Source: Phycisphaerales bacterium (lineage in GTDB: Bacteria; Planctomycetota; Phycisphaerae; Tepidisphaerales; Tepidisphaeraceae). Taken from it: DNA of 40,050 nt. Every line of letters starts with the position of its first letter. Positions within the stretch are counted from its first letter, which is position 1. Made by a program: the position numbers and the translations under genes. Positions 9,899 through 18,794 of this stretch are shown in pieces. The notes beneath the pieces are model-generated. The model did no database searches, was not told where the DNA came from, and was given only the letters and a program-made list of their open reading frames with translations. Location of the stretch: the NCBI GenBank assembly GCA_028291615.1, contig JAQGHM010000147.1, positions 1 through 40,050 on the forward strand, read 5' to 3'.

Positions 9899-10048
9899 CT
9901 ATGATGGTACAGGGGTTTGGGTCTTCGTCGTGTGCTGCTGCTCCCGGAGCGTAGCGACGGGTGCAGCAGCACACGACGCGGCGAATGCCGCCGGGGTCAC
10001 ATACCCCAGGCTGCTGTGCGAACGACGGTGGTTGTACTCCAGCCCCCA
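9899..10048 (-). pseudogene. IS3-family transposase remnant (integrase C-terminal tail)
   Basis: In one minus-strand frame the piece WGLEYNHRRSHSSLGYVTPA can be read, followed by AFAASC. The pattern EYNxxRxHSSLGYxTPAxFA is the C-terminal signature of IS3-type OrfB transposases (rve integrase core). Only about 50 residues remain. The conserved DDE residues, the OrfA part and recognisable terminal repeats are not in the neighbourhood, and the sequence upstream in this frame no longer resembles a transposase. It marks past insertion-sequence activity at the border between the kdp locus and the metal-resistance genes. Confidence 0.7.
9926..9978. repeat. Perfect 16-bp inverted repeat with extended stem
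   Basis: CGTCGTGTGCTGCTGC (9926-9941) is exactly reverse-complemented at 9963-9978. After one T-T mismatch the stem continues with CCCG (9943-9946) and CGGG (9958-9961), leaving an 11-base loop. The 20-bp stem overlaps the tail of the transposase remnant. There is no T-run on either side, so it is not a plain terminator. It may be a transposon-derived hairpin or a small dispersed element. Confidence 0.75.
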
Positions 10049-10328
10049 CACGCTCGCCAGGTGCGGGGCCGAAACGGCGGCCAAGCGCGGGGAGGGCCGC
10101 ATGGCCACCACACCGGTTAATCCTTGACGGCATCCGGTTGGCTTCGCTGGTCATGATTCTTTCTTGCTGATCGGGTGTCATGGTCAGTTCTTGCAAAACT
10201 CGAACAAATCCTCGTTGACCTGGTTGCAACCCTTGATGGAAAGCAGTTCGCGCCCGTCAGCAAGGAAGCAGGCGCACGCTCAATCGAATACGTTCATTGG
10301 ATGGGACGGGCACCAAGAAAATGACGAA

Positions 10329-10595
10329 ATGACAACAAAGCGACGAGTTGAGATTTTCAGTGCCGGGTGCCCAGCCTGCGATGAAGCCGCCGCAACAGTG
10401 AGGAGCGTGGCATGTCCCTCGTGTGACGTGCAGGTGGTGGACATGAAAGACCCGACGATCGCGGAAAAGGCCAAGCAGTATGGGATCGAGCGGTTGCCGG
10501 CCATCGTTGTGGACGGACAACTCGCGGCCTATTGCTCGGGATCAGCGGTGAATGAGCAAACGCTCCGCGCCGCAGGCGTGGGCAGTGCAAAGTGA
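10329..10595 (+). CDS. Small thioredoxin/glutaredoxin-like protein with two CxxC motifs
   Basis: An 88-residue protein starting MTTKRRVEIFSAGCPACDEA. It has a beta-strand followed by CPAC (residues 14-17, redox-site position), a second CPSC at 29-32, and the thioredoxin-fold cis-proline segment IERLPAIVVDG. Proteins of this type often accompany heavy-metal resistance genes, where they may handle thiols or metal ions. Longer frames upstream are possible but the conserved fold begins right at this ATG; the ribosome site (AAGAAA) is weak, so the start is less sure than the gene. It lies 111 bp ahead of the broken copper ATPase on the same strand, which supports a metal-related role. Confidence 0.75.
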   Translation: MTTKRRVEIFSAGCPACDEAAATVRSVACPSCDVQVVDMKDPTIAEKAKQYGIERLPAIVVDGQLAAYCSGSAVNEQTLRAAGVGSAK

Positions 10596-10706
10596 TCCAT
10601 CTTGGGGTTTCGCTCATTTGCGAATCCTGCCATCCCGTCAGTTAAGCCTGCTCAGCTCGCCCCAGTGCTCGTGGGAGCTTTGCGTATAGTCAGGCGGAGA
10701 TCACTC

Positions 10707-13065
10707 ATGCCCCGCGATCCCGTATGTGGAATGACCGTTACGCCGGAATCGGCGAAGGACACAGTCCAACTCAATGGAGAGACGTTTTACTTTTGCAGCA
10801 CGGGCTGCGCCGCGAAATTCCGGCGCGATCCTGAGGCGTACCTGCACCCGAAAGATCACGTCGCCGCCGCGGCGGCACATTCCGCCCATGTTGATCACGG
10901 CCATGCCGCACCGCCCACCAGATTCCGCCAGCCGCCATTCCCGCATCCGACGTGCTCTACACCTGCCCGATGCACCCTCAGATCGTGCAGAAGGGACCGG
11001 GAATTTGCCCGATCTGTGGCATGGCGCTGGAGCCGGTGACGGCCGTAGCGGGCGAAGAATCGAACGCGGAACTGGCGGACATGAGCCGCCGATTCTGGAT
11101 CGCCGTGATTCTCATCGTGCCTTTGGTGATCTGGCGATGGCGCGCCACATTCCTGGTGCTTTTTTCCACCGACTGTCATCGGGGCGGGTGGGAAATTGGT
11201 TGGAGTTGGTCCTGGCTACTCCAGTCGTGCTGTGGTGTGGGTGGCCGTTCTTCGTGCGTGGTTGGGCCTCGATCATCGATCGCCGATTGAACATGTTCAC
11301 GCTGATCTCCATCGGCGTGGGCGTCTCATACGTCTACAGCGTGGTGGCAGCGCTCGCACCATGGTTGTTCCCGCCCTCATTTCGAGGGCATGACGGGCAG
11401 GTCGGCGTCTACTTCGAGGTCGCCACCGCGATTACCGCGCTGGTGCTGCTCGGCCAGGTGCTGGAGTTGCGGGCACGGAGCCAAACCAGCAGCGCGATTA
11501 AGGCGCTGTTGGACTTGGCTCCCAGAACCGCGCGCCGGATCAAGCCTGATGGAAGCGAAGAGGACGTCCCCCTGGCCCGCCTCCAAAACGGGGACCTGCT
11601 CCGCGTGCGACCGGGTGAAAAGGTGCCGGTCGATGGCGTTGTGGTCGATGGTCGTAGCACCGTGGACGAATCGATGATGACTGGCGAGTCCATCCCTGTA
11701 GAGAGAGGGCCGGGTGATCGCGTCATCGGCGGATCGGTCAACACGACGGGGGGATTCGTCTTGCGGGCCGAAAAGGTCGGCGGCGAAACGCTTCTCGCCC
11801 AGATCGTTCGCATGGTCGGCGAAGCTCAGCGGAGCCGAGCGCCCATCCAGCGGCTGGCCGACACGGTATCCGCGTGGTTTGTTCCCGCAGTGCTCGTCGC
11901 GGCCGTCGTCACGTTTGTCGTCTGGGCGATCTGGGGACCAAAGCCGTCTTTCGCCCACGCCGTCGTCAATGCCGTGGCCGTTCTGATCATCGCCTGCCCT
12001 TGCGCGCTGGGGTTGGCCACGCCGATGTCGATTATGGTCGCGGTGGGTCGCGGGGCTACGGCCGGCGTCTTGATCAAGAACGCCCAAGCCCTTGAAGTGA
12101 TGGAGAAGGTGGACACTCTGGTCGTGGACAAGACCGGGACGCTCACGGAGGGAAAACCCAAGCTCGTATCTGTAGTGGCCGTGCCGCCCTTGAACGAGGC
12201 GGAATTGCTTCGATTGGCCGCAAGCTTGGAGCGCGCCAGTGAGCATCCGCTGGCGGCGGCAGTCGTGACGGGTGCTCGTGAAGGAGGCGTGACTCTGGAC
12301 AACGCAAAGGATTTTGAATCACGGACGGGCAAGGGGATTATTGGCAAGTTGGACGGCCGCTCTATCGCCGTGGGAAACCGCGCGCTCATGGATGAATTGC
12401 ACGTAGATCTCGGCGAGCTGTCCGAGCAGGGCGAGCGTCTCAGGAGTGACGGGCAGACGGTTATGTTCGTCGCGGCGGATGGCAGGCCCGCCGGCCTGCT
12501 GGGCGTCGCCGATCCAATCAAACCTTCCACTCCCGAGGCGATCGAAATCCTGCTGGGAAGCGGCCTGCGTATCGTCATGCTTACCGGCGACAGTCGCACC
12601 ACCGCGATGGCGGTTGCCCGCAAGCTTGGAATGGATCAGGTTGAAGCCGAGGTTTTGCCCGACCAGAAGAACGGGGTAATCAAACGTCTCCAGACTCAAG
12701 GCCACATCGTCGCCATGGCCGGCGACGGCGTGAACGACGCGCCCGCCCTGGCCCGAGCCAACGTCGGAATTGCCATGGGTACTGGCACCGACGTGGCTAT
12801 CGAGAGTGCGGACATTACCCTGGTCAAGGGCGACCTGCGCGGCATCGTCCGCGCCCGTAACCTCAGTCATGCTACGATGCGCAACATTCGCCAAAACCTC
12901 TTCTTCGCGTTCGTCTATAACGCCGTGGGCGTGCCCATCGCAGCCGGAGTGCTCTACCCCTTGTGGGGGCTGTTGCTCAATCCCATGATCGCGGCCGCGG
13001 CGATGAATTTCAGTTCGGTGTCGGTAATCGGCAATTCACTGCGCCTCCGGCGTATGCGGTTGTGA
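10707..13065 (+). pseudogene. copA: Copper-type P1B ATPase, frameshifted twice (YHS - metal-binding - ATPase core)
   Basis: Three frames together encode one full copper/silver ATPase. Frame one starts at ATG 10707 (GGAG upstream) with a YHS metal domain ([21 protein letters not shown]). The reading then moves to a second frame at about 10895-10922, which encodes the heavy-metal-binding motif YTCPMHP with GICPICGM and the first membrane helix. It moves again at about 11131, where one base appears to be missing after GTGATC, into the third frame. That frame is open for more than 640 codons to 13065 and has TGES, the membrane metal site CPCALG, DKTGT, an SEHPL nucleotide-binding motif, and [10 protein letters not shown]. 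Both shifts are of the single-base-loss type. The core is undamaged, so this is either a recent inactivation or two sequence errors. An internal start such as ATG 11137 would give a core lacking the N-terminal domains. Confidence 0.88.
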
Positions 13066-13126
13066 GTCGCGGAAAAAACCCCGGCGGTCAGCGCGACATG
13101 GGTCATCAGAGGTGACCATGCCAATC

Positions 13127-15700
13127 TCATTTCGCGAACATCGGGGCGTCCTTGCGCCCTGTGGATTCTATGTAGGCCAAGAGGTCGAGGATTTCGTCCT
13201 TGCTCAGGATGTTGGCCAGGCCCTCGGGCATGGGGGAGAGTTTGCTGGGTCTCCGGGCTTTGATTTCGGTTTTCTTGATCGTTTGTTTTTCGGGTTGGAG
13301 TGGGTTGGGTTGGAGGATGATGGCGTCGGCGGATTCTTCGAGGATTCGGCCGTCGACCGTGTCGCCGTCTTTGAGTTCGACGATCGTGTTCTGGAACTGC
13401 TCGGATACGACCTTGGAGGGTTCGAGGATCGATTCGAGGACGTCGTGGCGGTTGAAGCGGCTGGAGACGGCGGTGAGGTCGGGGCCGACTGCGCCGCCAT
13501 CATTGCCGAACTTGTGGCAAAGGATGCATTGCGTGACCTCGTAGGCCTCCTTGCCGCGGTCGAAGTTGCGGCCTTTGCTGACTTGCGTGAGCAGCGGTTC
13601 GATGTCGCCCATCGTCCAGGCTTTGACGACGGTGCGCGTCTTGGCAGGTTTTTTGGGCGCCTTGGCGCCGGGGGCGACGTAGGCGGCGAGGAGCGGCTGA
13701 AGGGCGGCGGTCTCTTCGGGCTTTAGGGTCTTGACGGCGTCGGCGTGGAAGTTGCCGAGGAAGCGGGCGAAGCTGGAGCCGTCGGCGTAGGGGCGGCCGG
13801 CGTCGGCGAACCATTGGAGGACGAAATCTGGGTGGGCGCTGGCGGAGCGGTCCTGCGTCCACCAGGAGAAGTAGGTTTTGCGCAGGTCGGGCGTCCAGCC
13901 GCTGGTGATGGTGCGGAGGTGGTGGACGTACAGGAGCTGATCTTCGTGCACCTTGGAGGTCTTGAGAAGTCTCACGGTTTTGGCGACGGCGTCGGGCGCG
14001 TCGAGCGCGAGGAGGACCTGGCACAGTTCGTGGTTGAGCGGCTGGGTTTGCGCGGGATAAAGTGGGTTGAGTTCGGCGATGATTTGGCTGGTCGCGCCGG
14101 CGGAGGGTTTGCCGTTGCGGGCGACGGCGACTTCGATGATGCGGAGTTTTTCGAGTTGGCCTTGTTCGTCGAGTTTAGACGCGGGGATCTTCGCGAGGGC
14201 TTTGTACAAATCTTCCTGCGCGTCTGCGCCGCCGAGGCGGGCGACGGAGAGGAGGGCCACGAGCGCGGCCTTGGGGTTGGTCTCGGCTAGCGCGCGGGAC
14301 TTCCACTGCTCGACGGGTTGGCTTTCGATGGCGATTCGGGCGGCGTAGGCGAGGAAGCGGTCGTCGCTGCCGAGATATTGCCAGGCGGTTTCGACGGCTT
14401 TGGGGTCGGCGTGGCCGTGGAAGGCTTCTAGTTGATGGCGGAGCTGGCGCTCGGGCGCGCCCGTCGCATCGTGCAGATCTGCGGGGGTGGTGGATTCGCT
14501 ACCGGTGTAGGCGACGCGGTAGAGGCCGGCGCCGGTGTTGCGGCCGCCGATGGTGAAGTAGAGCGCGCCGTCGGGGCCGACGATGGCGTCGGTGAGGTTG
14601 AGCGGGTTCTTTCCGCCGATCTGCTTGAGCGCCTTGGGGGCGACGAAGTTTTCCCACGTGCCGGTGTAGCTTGAGCCTTTGGGGGTGTTGTGGACGGCGA
14701 TGAGGCGGCCGTAGCTCCAGTCGAGGATGTAGTACGCTTTCTGATATTTGGCGGGGAACTTCGCGCCGGCGCCGAAGAGGACGCCGGTCGGGCAACCGAT
14801 GCCGACGGTGGTGGTGGCGGGGAGGCTGTCGAAGTAATATTCGGGCCACTTGGCGGTGCCTTCGCGGAAGCCGGTGTCGCCGCCGCTGACGGCGTGGAAG
14901 ACGCGGATCGGACGGTACCAGGGGGTGCCCCAATCCCATTCCATGTCGGAGTCGAAGCCGAAGAGCTCGCCGTCGGCGTTGAAGGCGATGTCGTAGGTGT
15001 TGCGCTGGCCGGAGGCGAAGAGCTCGATGTTCTTGCCGTCCTGGTCCATGCGTGCGACGAAACCGCCGGGTGGCTTTTTGCCTGCGCCGAAACCGTTGCC
15101 GTCCTCGGCGCGGGGGAGGATGCGGTCATCCTGATAATTTTTATGCGCGGAGGTGGGGAGGAAGTCGTCGGGGAGGCCGACGAAGTTGCCGCAGATGATG
15201 TAGAGCTTTTTGTCTGGGCCGAGGACGATGCCGTGTGCGCCGTGTTCGCCTGCGCCGTTTTTCCATTCGCGGAGGAGTTCGCCCTTGTCGTACTGACCTT
15301 CGCCGGAGGTGTCGCGGAAGCGCCAGAGGCCGTAGACGACCTTGCCGTCGGGGCCCTTGCCTGCGCCGTTGACGTAGAGGCTGTCGAAGGCGCAGAGGAG
15401 GCCCATCGTCTCGCTTACGGGGAGCTTGAGGTCTTCTTGCTTGGCGACCTGGCCGTCCTTGATTGTGACGCGGGTTACGGGTTGATTGCGCTGGCCGCCT
15501 AGGAGCAGACGGCCCCTGGTGTCGACCGCGAGGTTGATCCATGAGCCGTTGAGTTGCTTGTCGGCTTTGAGGATCAGGTCGACCTTGAAATCGGGGAGGG
15601 TGTCGAGTTGATCAGCGCCCACCTGGGCGAGCGCCGAAAACGGGGTAACACACAGAGCGAGAAGGAATGCGATGGCGTGGCGGGGGAATTGGGTTGGCAT
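13127..15700 (-). CDS. Secreted PVC-type membrane-bound dehydrogenase with C-terminal heme-binding domain
   Basis: The 857-residue protein has a signal peptide (cleavage near ALA at about 24), an N-terminal six-bladed beta-propeller like PQQ-type sugar dehydrogenases (about 30-400), a helical HEAT-like middle (about 420-680), and a cytochrome-c-like domain with CILCH at 725-729 (CxxCH heme site) followed by GGAVGPDLT. This architecture is the Pirellula/Verrucomicrobium-type protein family that is expanded in Planctomycetota. It probably oxidises a sugar or alcohol in the periplasm and passes electrons to the c-type heme; the substrate is unknown. The ribosome site is weak (GAG). It converges on the copper ATPase gene and is followed upstream, on the same strand, by a small secreted protein gene. 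Confidence 0.9.
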   Translation of the reverse strand: MPTQFPRHAIAFLLALCVTPFSALAQVGADQLDTLPDFKVDLILKADKQLNGSWINLAVDTRGRLLLGGQRNQPVTRVTIKDGQVAKQEDLKLPVSETMGLLCAFDSLYVNGAGKGPDGKVVYGLWRFRDTSGEGQYDKGELLREWKNGAGEHGAHGIVLGPDKKLYIICGNFVGLPDDFLPTSAHKNYQDDRILPRAEDGNGFGAGKKPPGGFVARMDQDGKNIELFASGQRNTYDIAFNADGELFGFDSDMEWDWGTPWYRPIRVFHAVSGGDTGFREGTAKWPEYYFDSLPATTTVGIGCPTGVLFGAGAKFPAKYQKAYYILDWSYGRLIAVHNTPKGSSYTGTWENFVAPKALKQIGGKNPLNLTDAIVGPDGALYFTIGGRNTGAGLYRVAYTGSESTTPADLHDATGAPERQLRHQLEAFHGHADPKAVETAWQYLGSDDRFLAYAARIAIESQPVEQWKSRALAETNPKAALVALLSVARLGGADAQEDLYKALAKIPASKLDEQGQLEKLRIIEVAVARNGKPSAGATSQIIAELNPLYPAQTQPLNHELCQVLLALDAPDAVAKTVRLLKTSKVHEDQLLYVHHLRTITSGWTPDLRKTYFSWWTQDRSASAHPDFVLQWFADAGRPYADGSSFARFLGNFHADAVKTLKPEETAALQPLLAAYVAPGAKAPKKPAKTRTVVKAWTMGDIEPLLTQVSKGRNFDRGKEAYEVTQCILCHKFGNDGGAVGPDLTAVSSRFNRHDVLESILEPSKVVSEQFQNTIVELKDGDTVDGRILEESADAIILQPNPLQPEKQTIKKTEIKARRPSKLSPMPEGLANILSKDEILDLLAYIESTGRKDAPMFAK

Positions 15701-15896
15701 AGAGATACTCGATATCGGGAGTGGTGGAAAAGGTCAAACCGGGCAGGAGAAAGTAGTGCTCGGGGCTGCTGATGTTGAAGGGGGTGAGGGCGGCGCTATT
15801 GAGGCGACAGATTGGTGAAAAAGGAACCGGCGTGGCATCGATGGTGACGCCGCGCCGGAGTATGGATTGACTTGGCTTGAGTGCGGTCTTGTACGA

Positions 15897-16460
15897 CTAA
15901 TCCAGAATGCCGTTGGTGATCAGCACGGCTTCCTGGCGGGCGCTGAGGAGTTCGCGGAGTTCTTTCTGAGCGGCGGCGAGATCGGCCTTGGCCTTTTCCT
16001 TGGCGTCGCGGAGGGTGGCGATCTTTTTCAGCAGGTCTTCGGGAGCGGTGGCCTTGTCGGCTACGGCCTTGCGGAGATCGTCAGAAGCGACTGCTACCGC
16101 GGATTGTGGCTGGGTCGGCTGGGCGGGGGTTGCATTCGGTGTCGCGCCGCCGCGGGTGCGTCCACCGCCGTTGCGACCGCCGCCGCCACCGCCGCGGGTT
16201 TCACGCTGGACGGTCAGGACTTTATCGAGCTTGGGTTGCAGGAGCTTCCACTCTTCGTCGGGGGAGCCGAGTTGCTCTTTGATCTGGGTGAGGTAGCGCT
16301 CGCGCATGGCGGCGGGATCGAAGGGCTGACCGTTATTGCCGCCGCGCTGGCGACCGCCATTGTTCCCCTGCCCGGGCTGTGCCTGGGCGAACGCCGAACT
16401 GGACATACAGGCCATTAACATGATTGCCGCCAATGCCGCACCGATCCTGCTCGCGTTCAT
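15897..16460 (-). CDS. Small secreted Gly/Gln-rich coiled-coil protein
   Basis: A 187-residue protein with a clear signal peptide (MNASRIGAALAAIMLMAC..., cleavage near AFAQA at about 27). A Gly/Asn/Arg/Gln-rich low-complexity stretch follows, then a helical segment with MRERYLTQIKEQLGSPDEEW, another Gly/Arg-rich linker, and a charged C-terminal coiled coil of about 75 residues. The ATG at 16460 has CGGAG upstream; an in-frame upstream extension has no signal peptide and no ribosome site. Similar short secreted proteins are common next to secreted hydrolases in planctomycetes, but I do not recognise a defined function. It shares its upstream region with the esterase pair on the other strand. 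Confidence 0.75.
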   Translation of the reverse strand: MNASRIGAALAAIMLMACMSSSAFAQAQPGQGNNGGRQRGGNNGQPFDPAAMRERYLTQIKEQLGSPDEEWKLLQPKLDKVLTVQRETRGGGGGGRNGGGRTRGGATPNATPAQPTQPQSAVAVASDDLRKAVADKATAPEDLLKKIATLRDAKEKAKADLAAAQKELRELLSARQEAVLITNGILD

Positions 16461-16649
16461 AGGGTTCTCCGGGGTTAAATGAAAGAGTGATCGGGGGTAG
16501 AACGGCGGAGTCGCATATATATTTCCCGATCGAACGCCGAAATTCTTTGTCGAGCATCGGTTGCCCTTTGCGGAAGGCCGTTGAAGTGCGGCAGGCGCGG
16601 GGTGAGAATAAGCGTCTGGACGGGCCATTGCGGATCGAAAGAGGAGACC
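16461..16649. promoter_or_regulatory. Divergent promoter region
   Basis: This 189-bp gap separates divergently transcribed genes, so promoters for both must lie here or further out. An AT-rich block around 16514-16526 (ATATATATTTC) is the best candidate for a minus-strand -10 region, but no clear -35 partner was found. Confidence 0.4.
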
Positions 16650-17471
16650 ATGAAACGCTGCCTGAACATGATCGTGGCGCTGGGGTTTGTATTGGGTATC
16701 GCCCGCGCGGGCATTGCCGAGGAGACTCCACCAGGCCAATTACCCACGCTCTACATCATCGGCGACTCGACCGTGAAGAACGGCAGCGGCAAGGGAGCGG
16801 ACGGGCTCTGGGGGTGGGGCGATCCGATCGCGGGATACTTTGACAAGTCCAAGATTACCGTCGTCAACCGCGCGCTGGGCGGGCGGAGCAGCCGCACTTA
16901 CCTCACCGAAGGACTGTGGGCCAAGGTCCTGGCGGACATGAAGGCGGGGGACTTCGTGCTGATGCAGTTCGGGCATAACGATGGGGGATCGCTGACGCAG
17001 AGTAAGGGCCGGGCTTCGCTCAAGGGGAACGGTGAAGAGACGCAGGAGGTGACCGACGAGAAGAGCGGGAAGAAGGAAGTGGTGCACACGTATGGGTGGT
17101 ACATGCGGAAGTACATCGCGGACGCCAAGGCGAAAGGCGCGACGCCCATTGTCCTGTCGCCGATCCCGCGGAACATGTGGAAGGGGGAGAAGGTGTCGCG
17201 GGCGTCGGGCGACTACGGCAAGTGGGCGGCGGAGGCGGCGAAGGACCAGGGCGTGGCATTTATCGACCTCAATGAGCTGATCGCGGCGCGGTATGAAGCG
17301 ATGGGGGAGGAGAAGGTGAAGGCGTTTTTTCCGGGCGATCATACGCATACGAATCAGGCGGGGGCGCGGATGAACGCGGCTGTGGTGGTCGAGGGGATCA
17401 AGGCGCTGACGGATTGTCCGCTGCGCGATTTCCTATCCGCCACGCCGCCCACCGAAGGGAAGGAGAATTAA
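16650..17471 (+). CDS. SGNH-hydrolase esterase, rhamnogalacturonan-acetylesterase type
   Basis: The 273-residue protein has a signal peptide (residues 1-23) and the SGNH blocks: IIGDST with catalytic Ser40, GGRSSRT (oxyanion Gly), QFGHNDGG with Asn110, and GDHTHTN with Asp230 and His233. This set is typical of rhamnogalacturonan acetylesterases (carbohydrate esterase family 12), which remove acetyl groups from pectin so that lyases and hydrolases can act; other acetylated polysaccharides are possible. The ATG at 16650 has GAGGAG directly upstream; longer in-frame starts add a segment without signal character. It is followed 2 bp later by a second esterase gene, so the two are co-transcribed and probably co-translated. 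Confidence 0.9.
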   Translation: MKRCLNMIVALGFVLGIARAGIAEETPPGQLPTLYIIGDSTVKNGSGKGADGLWGWGDPIAGYFDKSKITVVNRALGGRSSRTYLTEGLWAKVLADMKAGDFVLMQFGHNDGGSLTQSKGRASLKGNGEETQEVTDEKSGKKEVVHTYGWYMRKYIADAKAKGATPIVLSPIPRNMWKGEKVSRASGDYGKWAAEAAKDQGVAFIDLNELIAARYEAMGEEKVKAFFPGDHTHTNQAGARMNAAVVVEGIKALTDCPLRDFLSATPPTEGKEN

Positions 17472-17473
17472 CG

Positions 17474-18781
17474 ATGTTAAAAATGATAAGCATCCGCTCC
17501 CCCCTGCCGAGCGTCGCCGCCGCGATCCTGCTGCTGATGTGCCTGCGCGCCGGAGCGGCCGAGGCTGGGCTTAAGTTTCAGTTCGGCCCCGGCAAGGTTC
17601 AGCCCGGTTACGCGCAGGTGCTACCCACCACGCTCTTCTCGGGCGAAACGGGTTATGGCTTCGAGCCCGGTCCGTGGATCACGGGGGTTGAACGTGCCAA
17701 GGACGGCAGCCTTCAGGCTCATTTCTGCACCAGCAAAACACCCTTCTTTTTCTCAGTCGATGTCGGTGAGGGTAACTTTGACGTCACGGTCGTGACCGGC
17801 GACGCCAAGGGCGAATCGACCACCACGGTCAAGGCGGAGTCGCGTCGCTTGATGCTGGAATCAATTCACACCGCGCCGGGCAAATTTGAAACTCGCACCT
17901 TCACGGTCAACGTGCGCTCGCCGCACATCGCGCCGGGCCAAGAGGTCAAGCTCAAGGCGCGCGAGAAGGATTACCTGCACTGGGACAACAAGCTCACGCT
18001 GGAATTCAGCGACGCCCGCCCCTGCCTCTGCGCGCTGGAGATCAAGCCCGCGCCCAGCGCCATCACCGTTTACCTCGCGGGCGATTCCACCGTCACCGAT
18101 CAGCCGCGCGAGCCGTACAACTCCTGGGGACAGATGCTCCCCCGCTTCTTCAAACAAGGCGTCGCAGTGGCGAATCACGCCGAGTCCGGGGAGTCGCTCA
18201 AGAGCTTCACCGGCGCACGCCGCATCGACAAGATCTTCAGCACGATCAAGGAAGGGGATTACCTCTTCATCCAGTTCGGCCACAACGATCAGAAGGACAA
18301 ATCGCGCGGCGCCGGCGCGTTCACCACCTACAAGGACGCGCTAAAGAGGTACGTCGCTCGAGCCCGGGAGGCCAAAGCCATCCCCGTCCTGATCACACCC
18401 GTCTCACGTCGCAGCTTTGGTCCTGATGACAAGGTCGCCAACAACCTCGGCGATTTTCCCGACGCCGTGCGCCAACTCGCCGCCGAGGAAAATGTCCCCC
18501 TGATTGACCTCAACGCCATGAGCAAGCCGTTCTACGAAGCCATGGGCCCGGACAAATCCAAGCTCGCCTTCGCCCCCGCCGACAACACGCACCACAACAA
18601 CTACGGCAGCTACGAACTGGCCAAATGCATCGTCGAGGGCATCCGATCCAGCAAGCTGGAGCTCGCCAAATTCATCGTGGAAGATTACAAACCGTTTGAC
18701 CCTTCTCATCCCGATCCGCTGGAAGAGTTCAAGGTCCCCGCCAGTCCGAAAGCGGAAGCGGCCAAGCCTGACGGCAACTAA
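17474..18781 (+). CDS. Two-domain SGNH esterase with N-terminal beta-sandwich
   Basis: The 435-residue protein starts with a signal peptide (about 1-32). An N-terminal domain (about 33-195) follows with a beta-rich carbohydrate-binding look, including FQFGPGKVQPGY and VTVVTGDAKGE. An SGNH domain comes next with YLAGDSTV (Ser205), QFGHND (Asn271) and ADNTHHNNYG (Asp370, His373). This domain order is that of two-domain rhamnogalacturonan acetylesterases of the YxiM/RhgT group and related CE12 proteins. The start ATG has AAGGAG upstream and lies 2 bp after the first esterase. The two enzymes probably deacetylate different positions or polymers. The gene converges on the DUF2293 gene with a 13-bp gap. 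Confidence 0.88.
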   Translation: MLKMISIRSPLPSVAAAILLLMCLRAGAAEAGLKFQFGPGKVQPGYAQVLPTTLFSGETGYGFEPGPWITGVERAKDGSLQAHFCTSKTPFFFSVDVGEGNFDVTVVTGDAKGESTTTVKAESRRLMLESIHTAPGKFETRTFTVNVRSPHIAPGQEVKLKAREKDYLHWDNKLTLEFSDARPCLCALEIKPAPSAITVYLAGDSTVTDQPREPYNSWGQMLPRFFKQGVAVANHAESGESLKSFTGARRIDKIFSTIKEGDYLFIQFGHNDQKDKSRGAGAFTTYKDALKRYVARAREAKAIPVLITPVSRRSFGPDDKVANNLGDFPDAVRQLAAEENVPLIDLNAMSKPFYEAMGPDKSKLAFAPADNTHHNNYGSYELAKCIVEGIRSSKLELAKFIVEDYKPFDPSHPDPLEEFKVPASPKAEAAKPDGN

Positions 18782-18794
18782 GCGGCCAGCGCTT

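Noticed and set aside
10177-10324. 49-codon frame before the thioredoxin-like gene
   Set aside because: No ribosome site, no recognised domain and no clear start; probably chance or debris.
13066-13126. Possible bidirectional terminator between the copper ATPase and dehydrogenase genes
   Set aside because: Only a 6-bp stem with a 20-base loop and a bulged second stem; no T-run.
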